Source: Bacteroidales bacterium
GTDB lineage: Bacteria > Bacteroidota > Bacteroidia > Bacteroidales > UBA932
Reading direction: 5' to 3'
NCBI GenBank assembly: GCA_015060335.1
Contig: SUYR01000003.1
Coordinates: 1-64,000 of the forward strand
Length of the DNA: 64,000 nt
In this document: positions 1 through 9,518 of the stretch, piece by piece
Position numbering within the stretch: the first letter of the stretch is position 1
Layout: each line of letters opens with the position of its first letter
Notes under the pieces: model-generated
The model's database searches: none
Told to the model about the DNA's origin: nothing
What the model saw: the letters and a program-made list of their open reading frames with translations, nothing else
Position numbers and translations under genes: made by a program

Positions 1-391
1 CAAGCTCATATAACCAATAGTAGTCTGAATCATGCGGGTGAAACAGTATGAGAGCGCTGCTAATAATCATTGAGACATTGAACACGGTAAAGAACACCGA
101 TGAAAAATCCGTGTTCCCCGTCAAGGTAACTCCAAACGACTTCTTACGGAGTCCTTTCAAGAAGTATTGGACCCATGGCACGACCAGAAAGAAGTACCAG
201 AGAGCACACAAGGCCAATCCGACCCAATCTTCACGTTCAATCGTTCCCCAAGTGAAATCGTCCGTAGCATAATACTGGTAATAAAGGCCCAATCCAGAAG
301 TTCCGTAGTTATACAATACCTCCAGACTCTCCCAGAGGGCCAGCAATATTGAGATTGCAATTCCTGCAAGACCTATAATTCTATGTTTCAT
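1..391 (-). CDS. hypothetical membrane protein, partial (runs off window start)
   Basis: Open frame from ATG at 391 to the window edge (MKHRIIGLAGIAISILLALWESLEVLYNYG...), hydrophobic segments. Absent from the ORF track because it is truncated. Confidence 0.7.
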   Translation of the reverse strand, partial: MKHRIIGLAGIAISILLALWESLEVLYNYGTSGLGLYYQYYATDDFTWGTIEREDWVGLALCALWYFFLVVPWVQYFLKGLRKKSFGVTLTGNTDFSSVFFTVFNVSMIISSALILFHPHDSDYYWLYEL

Positions 392-408
392 AATAATTCC
401 AGTTTAAG

Positions 409-1797
409 TTATAACTCAGGAGCCTCTTCAATTATTACAGCATCTCCCCTATCGCTGAATCTGCTGTAAACATGAGGAATCTTAAGATACCTGTCACCTT
501 GCTCGCTCTTAAGAAGAAATGAATATTCTCCGTATGGTATTACATCTGTAAACTCCTCGTCGGAGACAAACATCTTCTTTTCCAGATCGTATATCTTCCA
601 CCCGTCCAGCTTTCTCACCTTGCAGTAAGGCTTGGTAGGTATCAGCAGATCGATGTAATAGTACTCGGCAGGAAGAATCAGACCATAGCGATCCCTGATA
701 CCATCTCCCTCGCTTCCGGTAACCAGCATAATTCCGTGTCGGGAGAATCCATAATCATCAAAATGCCTGACTTTTCGTGCTTCCAGAACCGAGAATGGAT
801 TATAGCCGATACAGAACACCGGTATAACGAGGCTGACCACGACATACAGCGCAACTGAAGACCAATACCTTCTGGTAGAATAGGCGAATCGTGCAATTGC
901 AACTGCAAAAAGTCCAAGAGATATCAGCAGCAGAATGATGCGGATCATATTTATTCCATACTGGGCGATATAGAATACTGATGCACCCAAGACCAGCAGC
1001 AGGACATCCTTGTAATCAGTCTTCCTGCCCATATTCCAGTTCACAAGTGTCATGAAGGCTGCTGGAAGAGCGGCTGTAGTTATGGCTGATACTGAGTTGT
1101 AGGATACACCACATGAATACGCCAGACCGAACATAAGCATGAAAAGGACAAAGGACTGCTCGAACCGTGTGAAAAAGCCTTCTATTCTTCCCTTGTTGAA
1201 AATCACCGGTATCAGCATGAGAAGAATAAATAAAGCCAATACGGAAACGCTGCCAGTTCCCAACCCTCCTACAAATACAGACATGATTACAATCGACGCT
1301 ATAATATATGCGACCAATCCGACCCTCTTCCATATGCCAAGCGGGCTAGGAACAAGCTTTCCTTTGAAACATCTGTACACATAGACGACAGCCGGAATTA
1401 CGACTACCCATACATAGGCTATCCCGGCAATCCAATACCTGTAGTCCCACGAACCGTACCAGATATCGGAGAACTCGGCAAGGTCGAAGTGACCGGAACC
1501 GAAGAAAGCTATAAGAGACTTCACCACAGCCAGTATGGGTCTGTTGAACAGCATGAAGACAGGATTGGCATGATTCAGAAGAGTTCCGAAACAGAATACG
1601 ACAAGAAGCAGAAGCGGCGTCAGTGCCATCCTGCTTCGCCTGTAGGTCAGGAAACTGAGCCACATCCTCAGCATCGGTACTGTCCACAGGAGTGGGTAAT
1701 AAGCTGCCGAGCCTACATGAAGCGCGAGCATCAGCCAGATGGAGCAGATGAAAAGGTCTGCAGCCAGCATAAAACGAGAAAAATTTGATTGGTGCAT
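409..1797 (-). CDS. hypothetical polytopic membrane protein
   Basis: 462-aa ORF with many hydrophobic segments and a soluble C-terminal part; immediately upstream of another membrane ORF on the same strand. Confidence 0.75.
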   Translation of the reverse strand: MHQSNFSRFMLAADLFICSIWLMLALHVGSAAYYPLLWTVPMLRMWLSFLTYRRSRMALTPLLLLVVFCFGTLLNHANPVFMLFNRPILAVVKSLIAFFGSGHFDLAEFSDIWYGSWDYRYWIAGIAYVWVVVIPAVVYVYRCFKGKLVPSPLGIWKRVGLVAYIIASIVIMSVFVGGLGTGSVSVLALFILLMLIPVIFNKGRIEGFFTRFEQSFVLFMLMFGLAYSCGVSYNSVSAITTAALPAAFMTLVNWNMGRKTDYKDVLLLVLGASVFYIAQYGINMIRIILLLISLGLFAVAIARFAYSTRRYWSSVALYVVVSLVIPVFCIGYNPFSVLEARKVRHFDDYGFSRHGIMLVTGSEGDGIRDRYGLILPAEYYYIDLLIPTKPYCKVRKLDGWKIYDLEKKMFVSDEEFTDVIPYGEYSFLLKSEQGDRYLKIPHVYSRFSDRGDAVIIEEAPEL

Positions 1798-1964
1798 ATA
1801 GTGTAATTCTAAAGTTATCGTGCGCTAACTCTATAAATGATACTGAACCCATCCTTTTTCTTTCATCGGAACAAATATTTTTTCAGAAGTGAAAGAATAA
1901 CCCGGCAAAACTCTCTTATACATATGACGGTCCGGAATTTCTGCAACCATAATACAGTACTCAA

Positions 1965-3035
1965 ATGAAAACAACAGGCAACATTATGACAGTTATCATC
2001 ACATTGCTGGTATCTCTGACAATTTCATGCACCCCAGCAACGGGAGTCTCATACAGGGCATATGATGAGATGCCCAGACAGGATTCCATAATATTCAAGA
2101 AAGAGCAGATGATGGCAGTCTCCGACTCTGCATACTTCTTCTGGTTCAGGGATGATATTGAACTGCAAAGCTCTGACCCGCATGCCTACTGGCTCATGAA
2201 CAGAATGATGCAGAGCGTACAATACGTCAAGACTGCAGAAGATGCAGTAGCATGGACACTCGCCTTGAATGAGGATGTCAAGGAATACGGCAGAAGAATT
2301 GACAGAAGGATTAATGACAGGCGCGCTGAAGACGCAGCAGCTCAGGCAATGGAGGACCTCATTGCTCTCTATGGAGCCGGCAACCAACCGGAGCTTAACA
2401 TCGAGTCCTACGTGCTGTCTATCCTGGAGCATTACAGACTGATCAACTCCTACATCCGTCTGATGGACTTGCAGCATGACAATGAGCTGAAACGGTTACT
2501 GTATCGCGAATACAGGGAATGGTTCGACATTAACAATGCAATGAACGGTCTGATGGTCTTTTATACATACGCGGCGGCGGGCTATTCTGCTCTGCCCATG
2601 GACATCAACTACACCTTCTCGTATTGGTCTGAGGCTCGCAGGAACGAGCTGAAAATTGAGAAGGATATCTACTGGTCATACAGATGGGAACCGTACCAAA
2701 GTGATGCGCGGAAGATATCTGGCAGAAAGTTCGCGAATCTGATAGCCCATTTCAAGGGACAAAGCTCCGAGGAGATCATCAAGGGAATCGTTTCGCAGTG
2801 GGAGGAAAAGGACTATGATTATGCACAGGAGAGATTTGGAGAATGTTTCGACTTCGACAGGATATATGAGATGGCCACTTACTACGAGACTGCTCTGCAA
2901 AACTGGAAGGCTGTCCGCGAGCAGATCAAGTCACACCTTCCGAAGCAGAAGCAGAAATCATACAGCGAGATAACCCGAGAGATCAACACAAGACTCTACG
3001 ATGACCTTCTGAGACTGAAGAAGATAAGTTATTAA
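1965..3035 (+). CDS. hypothetical lipoprotein
   Basis: 356-aa ORF with a lipobox-like signal peptide (LLVSLTISC). Confidence 0.75.
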   Translation: MKTTGNIMTVIITLLVSLTISCTPATGVSYRAYDEMPRQDSIIFKKEQMMAVSDSAYFFWFRDDIELQSSDPHAYWLMNRMMQSVQYVKTAEDAVAWTLALNEDVKEYGRRIDRRINDRRAEDAAAQAMEDLIALYGAGNQPELNIESYVLSILEHYRLINSYIRLMDLQHDNELKRLLYREYREWFDINNAMNGLMVFYTYAAAGYSALPMDINYTFSYWSEARRNELKIEKDIYWSYRWEPYQSDARKISGRKFANLIAHFKGQSSEEIIKGIVSQWEEKDYDYAQERFGECFDFDRIYEMATYYETALQNWKAVREQIKSHLPKQKQKSYSEITREINTRLYDDLLRLKKISY

Positions 3036-3054
3036 CTACATAAACCATAATTAC

Positions 3055-3305
3055 ATGAAGACACGTATTCACAACCTCATCATTCTTGATGAGAGCGGCT
3101 CCATGCAAAGCAGCCATCGACGGCGGAAGAAGCTGAGAAGCGTGGGCTGGAACGGGGACGTGAGGAAGGAAGAGAAGAAGGACGGGAAGAAGGACGAAAT
3201 CAGACAAATCTCGACAATGCGAGGAATCTCAAGAAACTTGGAGTCACAATCGACATCATCTCTCAAGCAACAGGTCTCTCCGCCGACGTAATCGAGAGCC
3301 TGTAG
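3055..3305 (+). pseudogene. chimeric remnant: vWA-protein start joined out of frame to the C-terminal tail of an Rpn-family (PD-(D/E)XK transposase/nuclease) protein
   Basis: Frame 1 begins MKTRIHNLIILDESGSM (vWA MIDAS DxSxS). From 3093 another frame reads ...AEEAEKRGLERGREEGREEGREEGRNQTNLDNARNLKKLGVTIDIISQATGLSADVIESL*, an Rpn-type C-terminus. Confidence 0.6.
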
Positions 3306-3329
3306 GCAATTCCGTACACTGATATATTT

Positions 3330-3373
3330 CCGTATCTGATTACTTATATGTATCAGATACGGATTTTCCATTT
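3330..3373. terminator. hairpin / possible bidirectional terminator
   Basis: Perfect 11-bp stem CCGTATCTGAT...ATCAGATACGG followed by ATTTTCCATTTTTT. Confidence 0.55.
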
Positions 3374-3505
3374 TTTAGTTTGTCCTACTGAACGCATAGC
3401 GGTACAAGACCGGAATTTCTATCATCGGGAGATTAAATATAATTCGGGAGGGGCTGCGACACAAAATCTTAACGGAAAAGATGACGGTATTCGGTGTATA
3501 AATTG

Positions 3506-3513
3506 TATCTTTG
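3506..3513 (+). promoter_or_regulatory. Bacteroidetes -7 promoter element (TAnnTTTG) for gpmI
   Basis: TATCTTTG about 90 nt upstream of gpmI. Confidence 0.45.
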
Positions 3514-3605
3514 TCGGATGTGAGATTCCCGGTCAAGCCAGGAATGACGAAGTCGCTTGAGCGGGAGCAAATGATGGAGAGATAAATTTAATATACAGAT
3601 ATAAT

Positions 3606-5129
3606 ATGGACAACAAAGTACTTCTTATGATCCTCGACGGATGGGGCGAGGGCAGACAGGATGAGTCGAATGTCATCTACACTCAGGGAGCGCCTTATAT
3701 CGAGAGCCTCCGCAAGAATTATCCTATGAGCACACTCAAGGCTTGTGGCGAGGCTGTGGGTCTTCCTGACGGTCAGATGGGTAACTCTGAGGTAGGTCAC
3801 CTTAACCTTGGTGCAGGCCGCGTGGTGTATCAGGACCTCGTGAAGATCAACATTGCAGCTCGTGAGCACAAGTTCCTTCAGAATCCTGAAATCAAGGCCG
3901 CTTATGATTATGTAAAGGCAAACAACAAACAGCTCCACCTCATGGGTCTGGCTTCAATGGGAGGCGTACACAGCTCTCTTGAGCATGTTTATGAGTTCCT
4001 CAATGTGGCTAAGGAATATGGTCTTGAGGATGTATATGTACACTGCTTCATGGATGGCCGCGACACAGACCCTAAGAGCGGAAAGGGCTTCGTTGAGGGT
4101 CTCGAGGCTGAAATGGCAAAGTCAACCGGTAAGGTTGCCACTGTATGCGGACGTTTCTATGCAATGGACCGTGACAAGAGATGGGAGAGAGTAAAAGAGG
4201 CTTATGATATGCTTGTGGATGCAAAGGGAACATATGCAACTTCTGCAACTGAGGCTATCCAGGCTTCATACGACGAGGGTGTTACCGACGAGTTCATCAA
4301 GCCTATCGTTCTTACTGACTCAGAGGGTCAGCCTCTTACAAAGATTCAGGAAGGCGATGCAGTGATCTTCTTCAATTTCCGTAATGACCGCGCACGTGAA
4401 CTCACAGCAGTTCTCACCCAGCAGGATATGCCGGAGGCAGGAATGCACACAATTCCTCTTTACTACTGCTGCCTCACTCCATATGATGCTTCATTCACAG
4501 GCGTTCACATTCTTTTCGACAAGGAGAACGTACAGGAGACTCTCGGAGAGGTTGTTTCAAAGGCTGGAAAGAATCAGCTCCGTATTGCTGAGACTGAGAA
4601 ATATGCACATGTGACATTCTTCTTCAACGGCGGTGCAGAGGCTCTCTTCGAGAACGAGGACCGCATCCTTGTGAACTCTCCTAAGGTTGCAACATATGAC
4701 CTCCAGCCAGAAATGAGTGCACCGGAAGTTACCGAGAAACTTGTAGAGGCTATCAATACAGGCAAGAACGACCTGATCATCCTCAACTTTGCCAATGGTG
4801 ACATGATTGGTCACACAGGTGTATATGAGGCTATCCGCAAGGCTGTCACAGCTGTTGACAACTGCGTTGAGAAGGTAGTTGAGGCTGCGAAGGCACAGGG
4901 TTATGTTATCCTCATCACTGCTGACCACGGCAACGCAGACTATGCAGTCAATGACGACGGCACACCTAACACCGCACACTCACTCAACGACGTTCCATTC
5001 ATCGTTGTCAATGCTGGCGATGCAGTCAAGGAAGTGAAGGACGGCAAGCTCGCAGACGTAGCTCCTACCATCCTCAAACTGATGGGTATCGAGCAGCCTG
5101 CAGCCATGACAGGTCAGCCATTGGTATAA
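3606..5129 (+). CDS. gpmI: 2,3-bisphosphoglycerate-independent phosphoglycerate mutase
   Basis: MILDGWGEG..., [27 protein letters not shown] motifs. Confidence 0.97.
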   Translation: MDNKVLLMILDGWGEGRQDESNVIYTQGAPYIESLRKNYPMSTLKACGEAVGLPDGQMGNSEVGHLNLGAGRVVYQDLVKINIAAREHKFLQNPEIKAAYDYVKANNKQLHLMGLASMGGVHSSLEHVYEFLNVAKEYGLEDVYVHCFMDGRDTDPKSGKGFVEGLEAEMAKSTGKVATVCGRFYAMDRDKRWERVKEAYDMLVDAKGTYATSATEAIQASYDEGVTDEFIKPIVLTDSEGQPLTKIQEGDAVIFFNFRNDRARELTAVLTQQDMPEAGMHTIPLYYCCLTPYDASFTGVHILFDKENVQETLGEVVSKAGKNQLRIAETEKYAHVTFFFNGGAEALFENEDRILVNSPKVATYDLQPEMSAPEVTEKLVEAINTGKNDLIILNFANGDMIGHTGVYEAIRKAVTAVDNCVEKVVEAAKAQGYVILITADHGNADYAVNDDGTPNTAHSLNDVPFIVVNAGDAVKEVKDGKLADVAPTILKLMGIEQPAAMTGQPLV

Positions 5130-5141
5130 ACCCATCAGAAT

Positions 5142-6116
5142 ATGTATCCATTAAAATTTCAGACGATCTTCAAGTCTGTCGTATGGGGCGGCGAGAAGAT
5201 AGCACCGTTCAAGGGTGTAGAGACAGAGCAGCATAACATCGGTGAAAGCTGGGAGCTTTCCGGCGTCAAGGGAAACGAATCCGTTGTGGCGGAAGGTCCG
5301 CTTGCCGGAAAGAACATCACCGAGCTTGCTGAAGAATATAAGGGCGCACTCCTTGGCGAGAAAGTATATGCAAAGACCGGTACCGAGTTTCCTCTTCTGA
5401 TCAAGTTCATCGATGCACGTGACGACCTTTCGATCCAGGTGCATCCTGATGACGCTCTGGCAGGAGAAAGACATAACGGTTCCAAGGGAAAGACCGAAAT
5501 GTGGTATGTCGTGCAGGCTGACGAGAAAGCCCACCTGATGTCTGGACTCACAAGACAGATCACTCCGGAAGAATATGCTGCAAAAGTGGAGGACAACACC
5601 ATCACAGAAGTTCTGCATGACTATAATGTAGCGGCAGGCGATGTATTCTTCCTCCCGGCAGGACGTATCCACAGCATCGGTACAGGCTGCTTCATAGCAG
5701 AAATACAGCAGACATCCGACATCACTTACAGGATATACGACTTCGGCAGAGTGGGACTGGACGGAAAGCCTCGCGAGCTTCACACAGAACTGTCAAAGGC
5801 AGCTATCGACTACACCGTTCTTGATGATTACAAGACCGCGTACGAGGATGTGAAGAATGCTGAGAATGAGATAGTTTCATGCGAATACTTCACAACGTCA
5901 ATCTACGACCTCACCGAGAAGGCTGTGGCAGACGTAAAGGCTAACGATTCATTCCTTATAGCGATCTGTGTAGAAGGTCAGGGTATGCTTACAGACTCGG
6001 AAGGCAACACCGTGACTCTCCGTCAAGGCGAGACAGTGCTTGTACCGGCCGAGACTGAGTCCGTGACATTCGCTCCGGAGGGAAAGATGAAGCTTATCAC
6101 CAGCTATATCCGATAA
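5142..6116 (+). CDS. manA: mannose-6-phosphate isomerase, type I
   Basis: WGGEKIAPFKG, LLIKFIDARDDLSIQVHPDD, PAGRIHSIGTG motifs. Confidence 0.93.
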   Translation: MYPLKFQTIFKSVVWGGEKIAPFKGVETEQHNIGESWELSGVKGNESVVAEGPLAGKNITELAEEYKGALLGEKVYAKTGTEFPLLIKFIDARDDLSIQVHPDDALAGERHNGSKGKTEMWYVVQADEKAHLMSGLTRQITPEEYAAKVEDNTITEVLHDYNVAAGDVFFLPAGRIHSIGTGCFIAEIQQTSDITYRIYDFGRVGLDGKPRELHTELSKAAIDYTVLDDYKTAYEDVKNAENEIVSCEYFTTSIYDLTEKAVADVKANDSFLIAICVEGQGMLTDSEGNTVTLRQGETVLVPAETESVTFAPEGKMKLITSYIR

Positions 6117-6119
6117 TCC

Positions 6120-6227
6120 CCTGGCAGCTAATCCGCTGACTGATAACGCATTATGAAAACGCGATTCCCCTGCGGAGGGGAATCGCGTTTCTACATCGCG
6201 CTGATTGTCAGCGGATTAGGCGCCAGG
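6120..6227. repeat. palindromic element family A, copy 1 (108 bp)
   Basis: Near-perfect inverted repeat CCTGGCaGCTAATCCGCTGAC...GTCAGCGGATTAGGCGCCAGG around core GCGATTCCCC-tgcgga-GGGGAATCGC. Confidence 0.85.
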
Positions 6228-8240
6228 CTAAAGACCGCGGGCACGGGTGAGGGCGCCGGGATCCGGATCCGCTCCACGGAACTGTCTGTACAGGCCCATC
6301 GGCTCGTCGCTTCCTCCTTTCTCGAGGATATTTCGACGGAAAGACATCGAGGTTTCATTATCGAAGATGCCTTTCTGCATGAAGAGTTCGAACGCGTCCT
6401 TGTCCAGAACTTCCGCCCAGAGGTAGCTGTAGTAACCGGCACTGTACCCACCGCTGAAGATATGAGCGAAGTATGTGCTACGGTAACGTGGAATGATCTC
6501 GTCTATAAGTCCCATGTCCTTGCATGCCTGGTCTTCGAATGATTCTACGAAAGAATTCTCGACTTCATCAGGAAGCTCAGAAAGCATATGCCATTTAAGG
6601 TCAAGGATGGATGCAGCTGCCAGCTCTGTGGTCATGAAACCCTGGTTGAATGTACCTGCAGCATTTATCTTATCTACAAGCTCTGAAGGGATGATCTCTC
6701 CTGACTCGAAATGACGGGCATAGCTTGCCAGCACCTCAGGCTGGAAAGCCCAGTTCTCCATTATCTGAGACGGAAGTTCCACGAAGTCACGGGCAACCGA
6801 CGTACCGGATACGCTCTTGTACGAGCACTTGCTGAGAAGTCCATGAAGTGCATGTCCGAATTCATGAAACATGGTCTCTACCTCATCCAGAGTAAGGAGT
6901 GACGGCTTGTCCTCTGTCGGCTTGCTGAAATTGCCCACATTGACAATAACCGGACGGATATCCTCTCCGTCGATCACTTCCTGGTTGACCATATTGTTCA
7001 TCCAGGCTCCACCTCTCTTGGTGCTGCGTGGGAAATAATCGGTAAGAAGGATACCTATATATGATCCGTCAGCATCTGTCACCTTGAATCCCTCCACATC
7101 CGGATGATATACAGGAATATTCTCAAGCTGCTCGAAGTTCAGACCGAAAAGCCTGTGTGCTGTCTCGAAGACGCCCGCACGGACATTCTCCATCTTGAAG
7201 TAAGGCTTGGTCTGTTCTTCGTCCAATGCATATTTTGCCTTGCGGACCCTTTCTGCATAGTAAGCCCAGTCCCAAGGTTCTATCTTCGAGCCGGCAGGAA
7301 TAAGTCCGGCCTTGATATCCTCATCCATCACAGCCTGCATATCCACAATCTCCTCCTTCGCCTTTTCTACTGCCGGAGCCATGATACCTGCAAGGAATGT
7401 GTCCACCGCCTCCGGATTGCCAGCCATCTTGTCACTCAGGATCATCTGGGCAGGATTGTCATATCCAAGGAGCTTCGCCTTCTCGACACGCAAGGCCATC
7501 ATCTTGATTATCAGGTCCTTGGTGTCGTTTTCATTGTCATTGTTACCACGGGATGCATATGCCTTGAACATCTTTTCGCGCAGCTGCCTGTCTGCGGTAG
7601 AAGCCATTGCTCCTGCATATTCCGATATAGCCACGCCAAACTCTTCTGCAAAGGCATTGTTCTCTGCAAGAAGTCTGTTTCCGAATGTATTTGAAAGCGA
7701 TGAAAGCTCCATATTGATTTCACGCATACGAGCCTGATCAGCTTCTCCGAGCGCAATGCCATTCTTCACAAATCCGTTGTAGAGCTTCTTCAAAGCCATC
7801 TTCTGCTCCTGATTCAGACCAAGATTGTCGATATCCTTATACAGAGCCTCGACTTTCGCAAAGAATGCCGGATTCATCGAAATATTGTCGGAATGCTCTG
7901 AAAGAAGAGGGAGAACCTGCTCCACGACAGCCTGCATATTATCCGTTCCGTCGGTTTCAGAAAGATTGAAAAGCACACCTATCACCCTGTCCAGAACGGC
8001 ACCGGAACGCTCATAAGCTCCCACCACATTCTCGAATGTCGGAGCATCCCCGTTGGCAATGATTGCATCAATCTCTGCCTGCTGCTGACGGATACCCTCC
8101 TCTACTGCCGGAAGATAATGTTTCTCCTTCACCTTGCTGAAATCAGGAATGCCGTAAGGTGTATCCCACTGGGTTAAAAAAGGATTTCCACACGAAACCA
8201 TCATAATAAGAAATGAAAATAAAATTACTGTCTTCTTCAT
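6228..8240 (-). CDS. dcp: M3 family peptidyl-dipeptidase (Dcp-like), lipoprotein signal
   Basis: 670 aa; HEFGHALHGLLS zinc motif; lipobox MMVSCG. Confidence 0.9.
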   Translation of the reverse strand: MKKTVILFSFLIMMVSCGNPFLTQWDTPYGIPDFSKVKEKHYLPAVEEGIRQQQAEIDAIIANGDAPTFENVVGAYERSGAVLDRVIGVLFNLSETDGTDNMQAVVEQVLPLLSEHSDNISMNPAFFAKVEALYKDIDNLGLNQEQKMALKKLYNGFVKNGIALGEADQARMREINMELSSLSNTFGNRLLAENNAFAEEFGVAISEYAGAMASTADRQLREKMFKAYASRGNNDNENDTKDLIIKMMALRVEKAKLLGYDNPAQMILSDKMAGNPEAVDTFLAGIMAPAVEKAKEEIVDMQAVMDEDIKAGLIPAGSKIEPWDWAYYAERVRKAKYALDEEQTKPYFKMENVRAGVFETAHRLFGLNFEQLENIPVYHPDVEGFKVTDADGSYIGILLTDYFPRSTKRGGAWMNNMVNQEVIDGEDIRPVIVNVGNFSKPTEDKPSLLTLDEVETMFHEFGHALHGLLSKCSYKSVSGTSVARDFVELPSQIMENWAFQPEVLASYARHFESGEIIPSELVDKINAAGTFNQGFMTTELAAASILDLKWHMLSELPDEVENSFVESFEDQACKDMGLIDEIIPRYRSTYFAHIFSGGYSAGYYSYLWAEVLDKDAFELFMQKGIFDNETSMSFRRNILEKGGSDEPMGLYRQFRGADPDPGALTRARGL

Positions 8241-8243
8241 ATA

Positions 8244-9491
8244 TTATTCATTAACTGTACCATCCTCATTATACCACGGAGTCTTGCCATCATCCTTCAT
8301 CACTCCGTCCAGGTCTATCAGCGTCATCTGCGCTTCACCGTCATAGACACCCATCACGCCCGTAATGGTAACCGTTGCCGCAGTAGTATTTGTAATTGTC
8401 ACCGTTCCGTCCGAGTTGACCGTCCTCCTGATGCCAAGCACAGCATCCGGAAGCCTTGTATCAGAGAACTTGGCATATCCGCTGGAACGTACGGCAATCT
8501 TGTTCTTGTTGCCATAACCAGAAAGGCTGAAATACTGGCTCACAGAATAAGCAGATGGTCCGATCTTCTCCCTATATACTCTCTGGTCCTTAGGATCCTT
8601 ATCCCTTACTTTCTGCGGACCGTTTCCGATATCGGCAGCGTCGAAATTACCGTTTGCCAGATTGGCAGCGAACTGATTCTTGGACATTGCCCATGTATCA
8701 ACGCTCCAGTTAGCTCTCAGCTTTGTCTTATCCTTTAATGTAGCACCCACGTTGGTAGGACCGCCGTCAAAACCGCTGAACGGATTATCAAGGAAGATAC
8801 GGTTGGACTGAAGCTTGTGATTCTGATTCGGATCCACATATGCCATACAGAAAATACCGTTTGCATACTTGAGCCCTCCTACTGTGACCAGTTTTCCCAC
8901 ATATTCAGGATTGAGGGTCTTGTTGTCGCTCAAGAACAGATCATTCTCAGAACCTTCGGCGTTATATGTCACAACAATCGGCTTTATCATTTCATCAGGA
9001 CCGGCCATCGCACCTTTCAGCACATGACGGTCTATGAGCATCTGTATATCTATATACGCAGTCTCATATTCTCCTGTTATATCCTCCAGACCCAGTTGCT
9101 TGGCACCCTCATAGTCTCCAAGAGTCAACCCCTTGCAAAGCACATAAATCCACTGTCCCTGCTTATATGTGTTATAAAGTCCGGACTTTCCAGCCTTGAT
9201 TGCAATGCCGGAAGTCTCATCCTGGATATAGAACTCCCTATAGAAGTTGCCGACACGGTCAGAGGTGGTCACCTGTCCCTTTATATAGAAATCCTCAGTG
9301 ATATTGACAGGGCCGTTTACATACAAGGCCTTCACCTGGGCAATTGTCCTGCATTCCTTTCCAGCCAGGTCTTCATCTGTATATATACGGTCAGCGGCAG
9401 GAGCATCATATTCGCCGGTAAAGACAGGTCCGAACTCCGTACAACCGGCCAGGAGCACTGCAGAAACCAATATCGATATATATTTCTTCAT
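8244..9491 (-). CDS. DUF5689-like lipoprotein
   Basis: VLLAGC lipobox; VNGPVNITEDFYIKGQVTTSDRVGNFYREFYIQDETSGIAIKAG pattern typical of DUF5689 OB-like proteins. Confidence 0.75.
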   Translation of the reverse strand: MKKYISILVSAVLLAGCTEFGPVFTGEYDAPAADRIYTDEDLAGKECRTIAQVKALYVNGPVNITEDFYIKGQVTTSDRVGNFYREFYIQDETSGIAIKAGKSGLYNTYKQGQWIYVLCKGLTLGDYEGAKQLGLEDITGEYETAYIDIQMLIDRHVLKGAMAGPDEMIKPIVVTYNAEGSENDLFLSDNKTLNPEYVGKLVTVGGLKYANGIFCMAYVDPNQNHKLQSNRIFLDNPFSGFDGGPTNVGATLKDKTKLRANWSVDTWAMSKNQFAANLANGNFDAADIGNGPQKVRDKDPKDQRVYREKIGPSAYSVSQYFSLSGYGNKNKIAVRSSGYAKFSDTRLPDAVLGIRRTVNSDGTVTITNTTAATVTITGVMGVYDGEAQMTLIDLDGVMKDDGKTPWYNEDGTVNE

Positions 9492-9518
9492 ATTATTGAC
9501 ATTAAATTAAGAAACTGA

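Noticed and set aside
3140-3190. GA-rich repeat (gaggaaggaagagaagaaggacgggaagaagga) as a tandem-repeat locus
   Set aside because: Explained by the EEGREEGR coding repeats typical of Rpn-family tails.
3348-3560. 70-aa ORF ending ..GCEIPGQARNDEVA
   Set aside because: Spurious translation of a REP-like repeat in the gpmI leader.
6150-6190. Simple rho-independent terminators at the GCGATTCCCC hairpins
   Set aside because: No consistent U-tract, and the conserved unit extends about 108 bp with matching termini, so a dispersed element is a better description, though they may still terminate transcription.
8817-9518. 233-aa plus-strand ORF antisense to the DUF5689 gene (and many similar antisense ORFs, e.g. 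20896-21822, 56252-57196)
   Set aside because: Shadow ORFs in the codon-biased antisense of confident genes; no recognisable motifs or start context.
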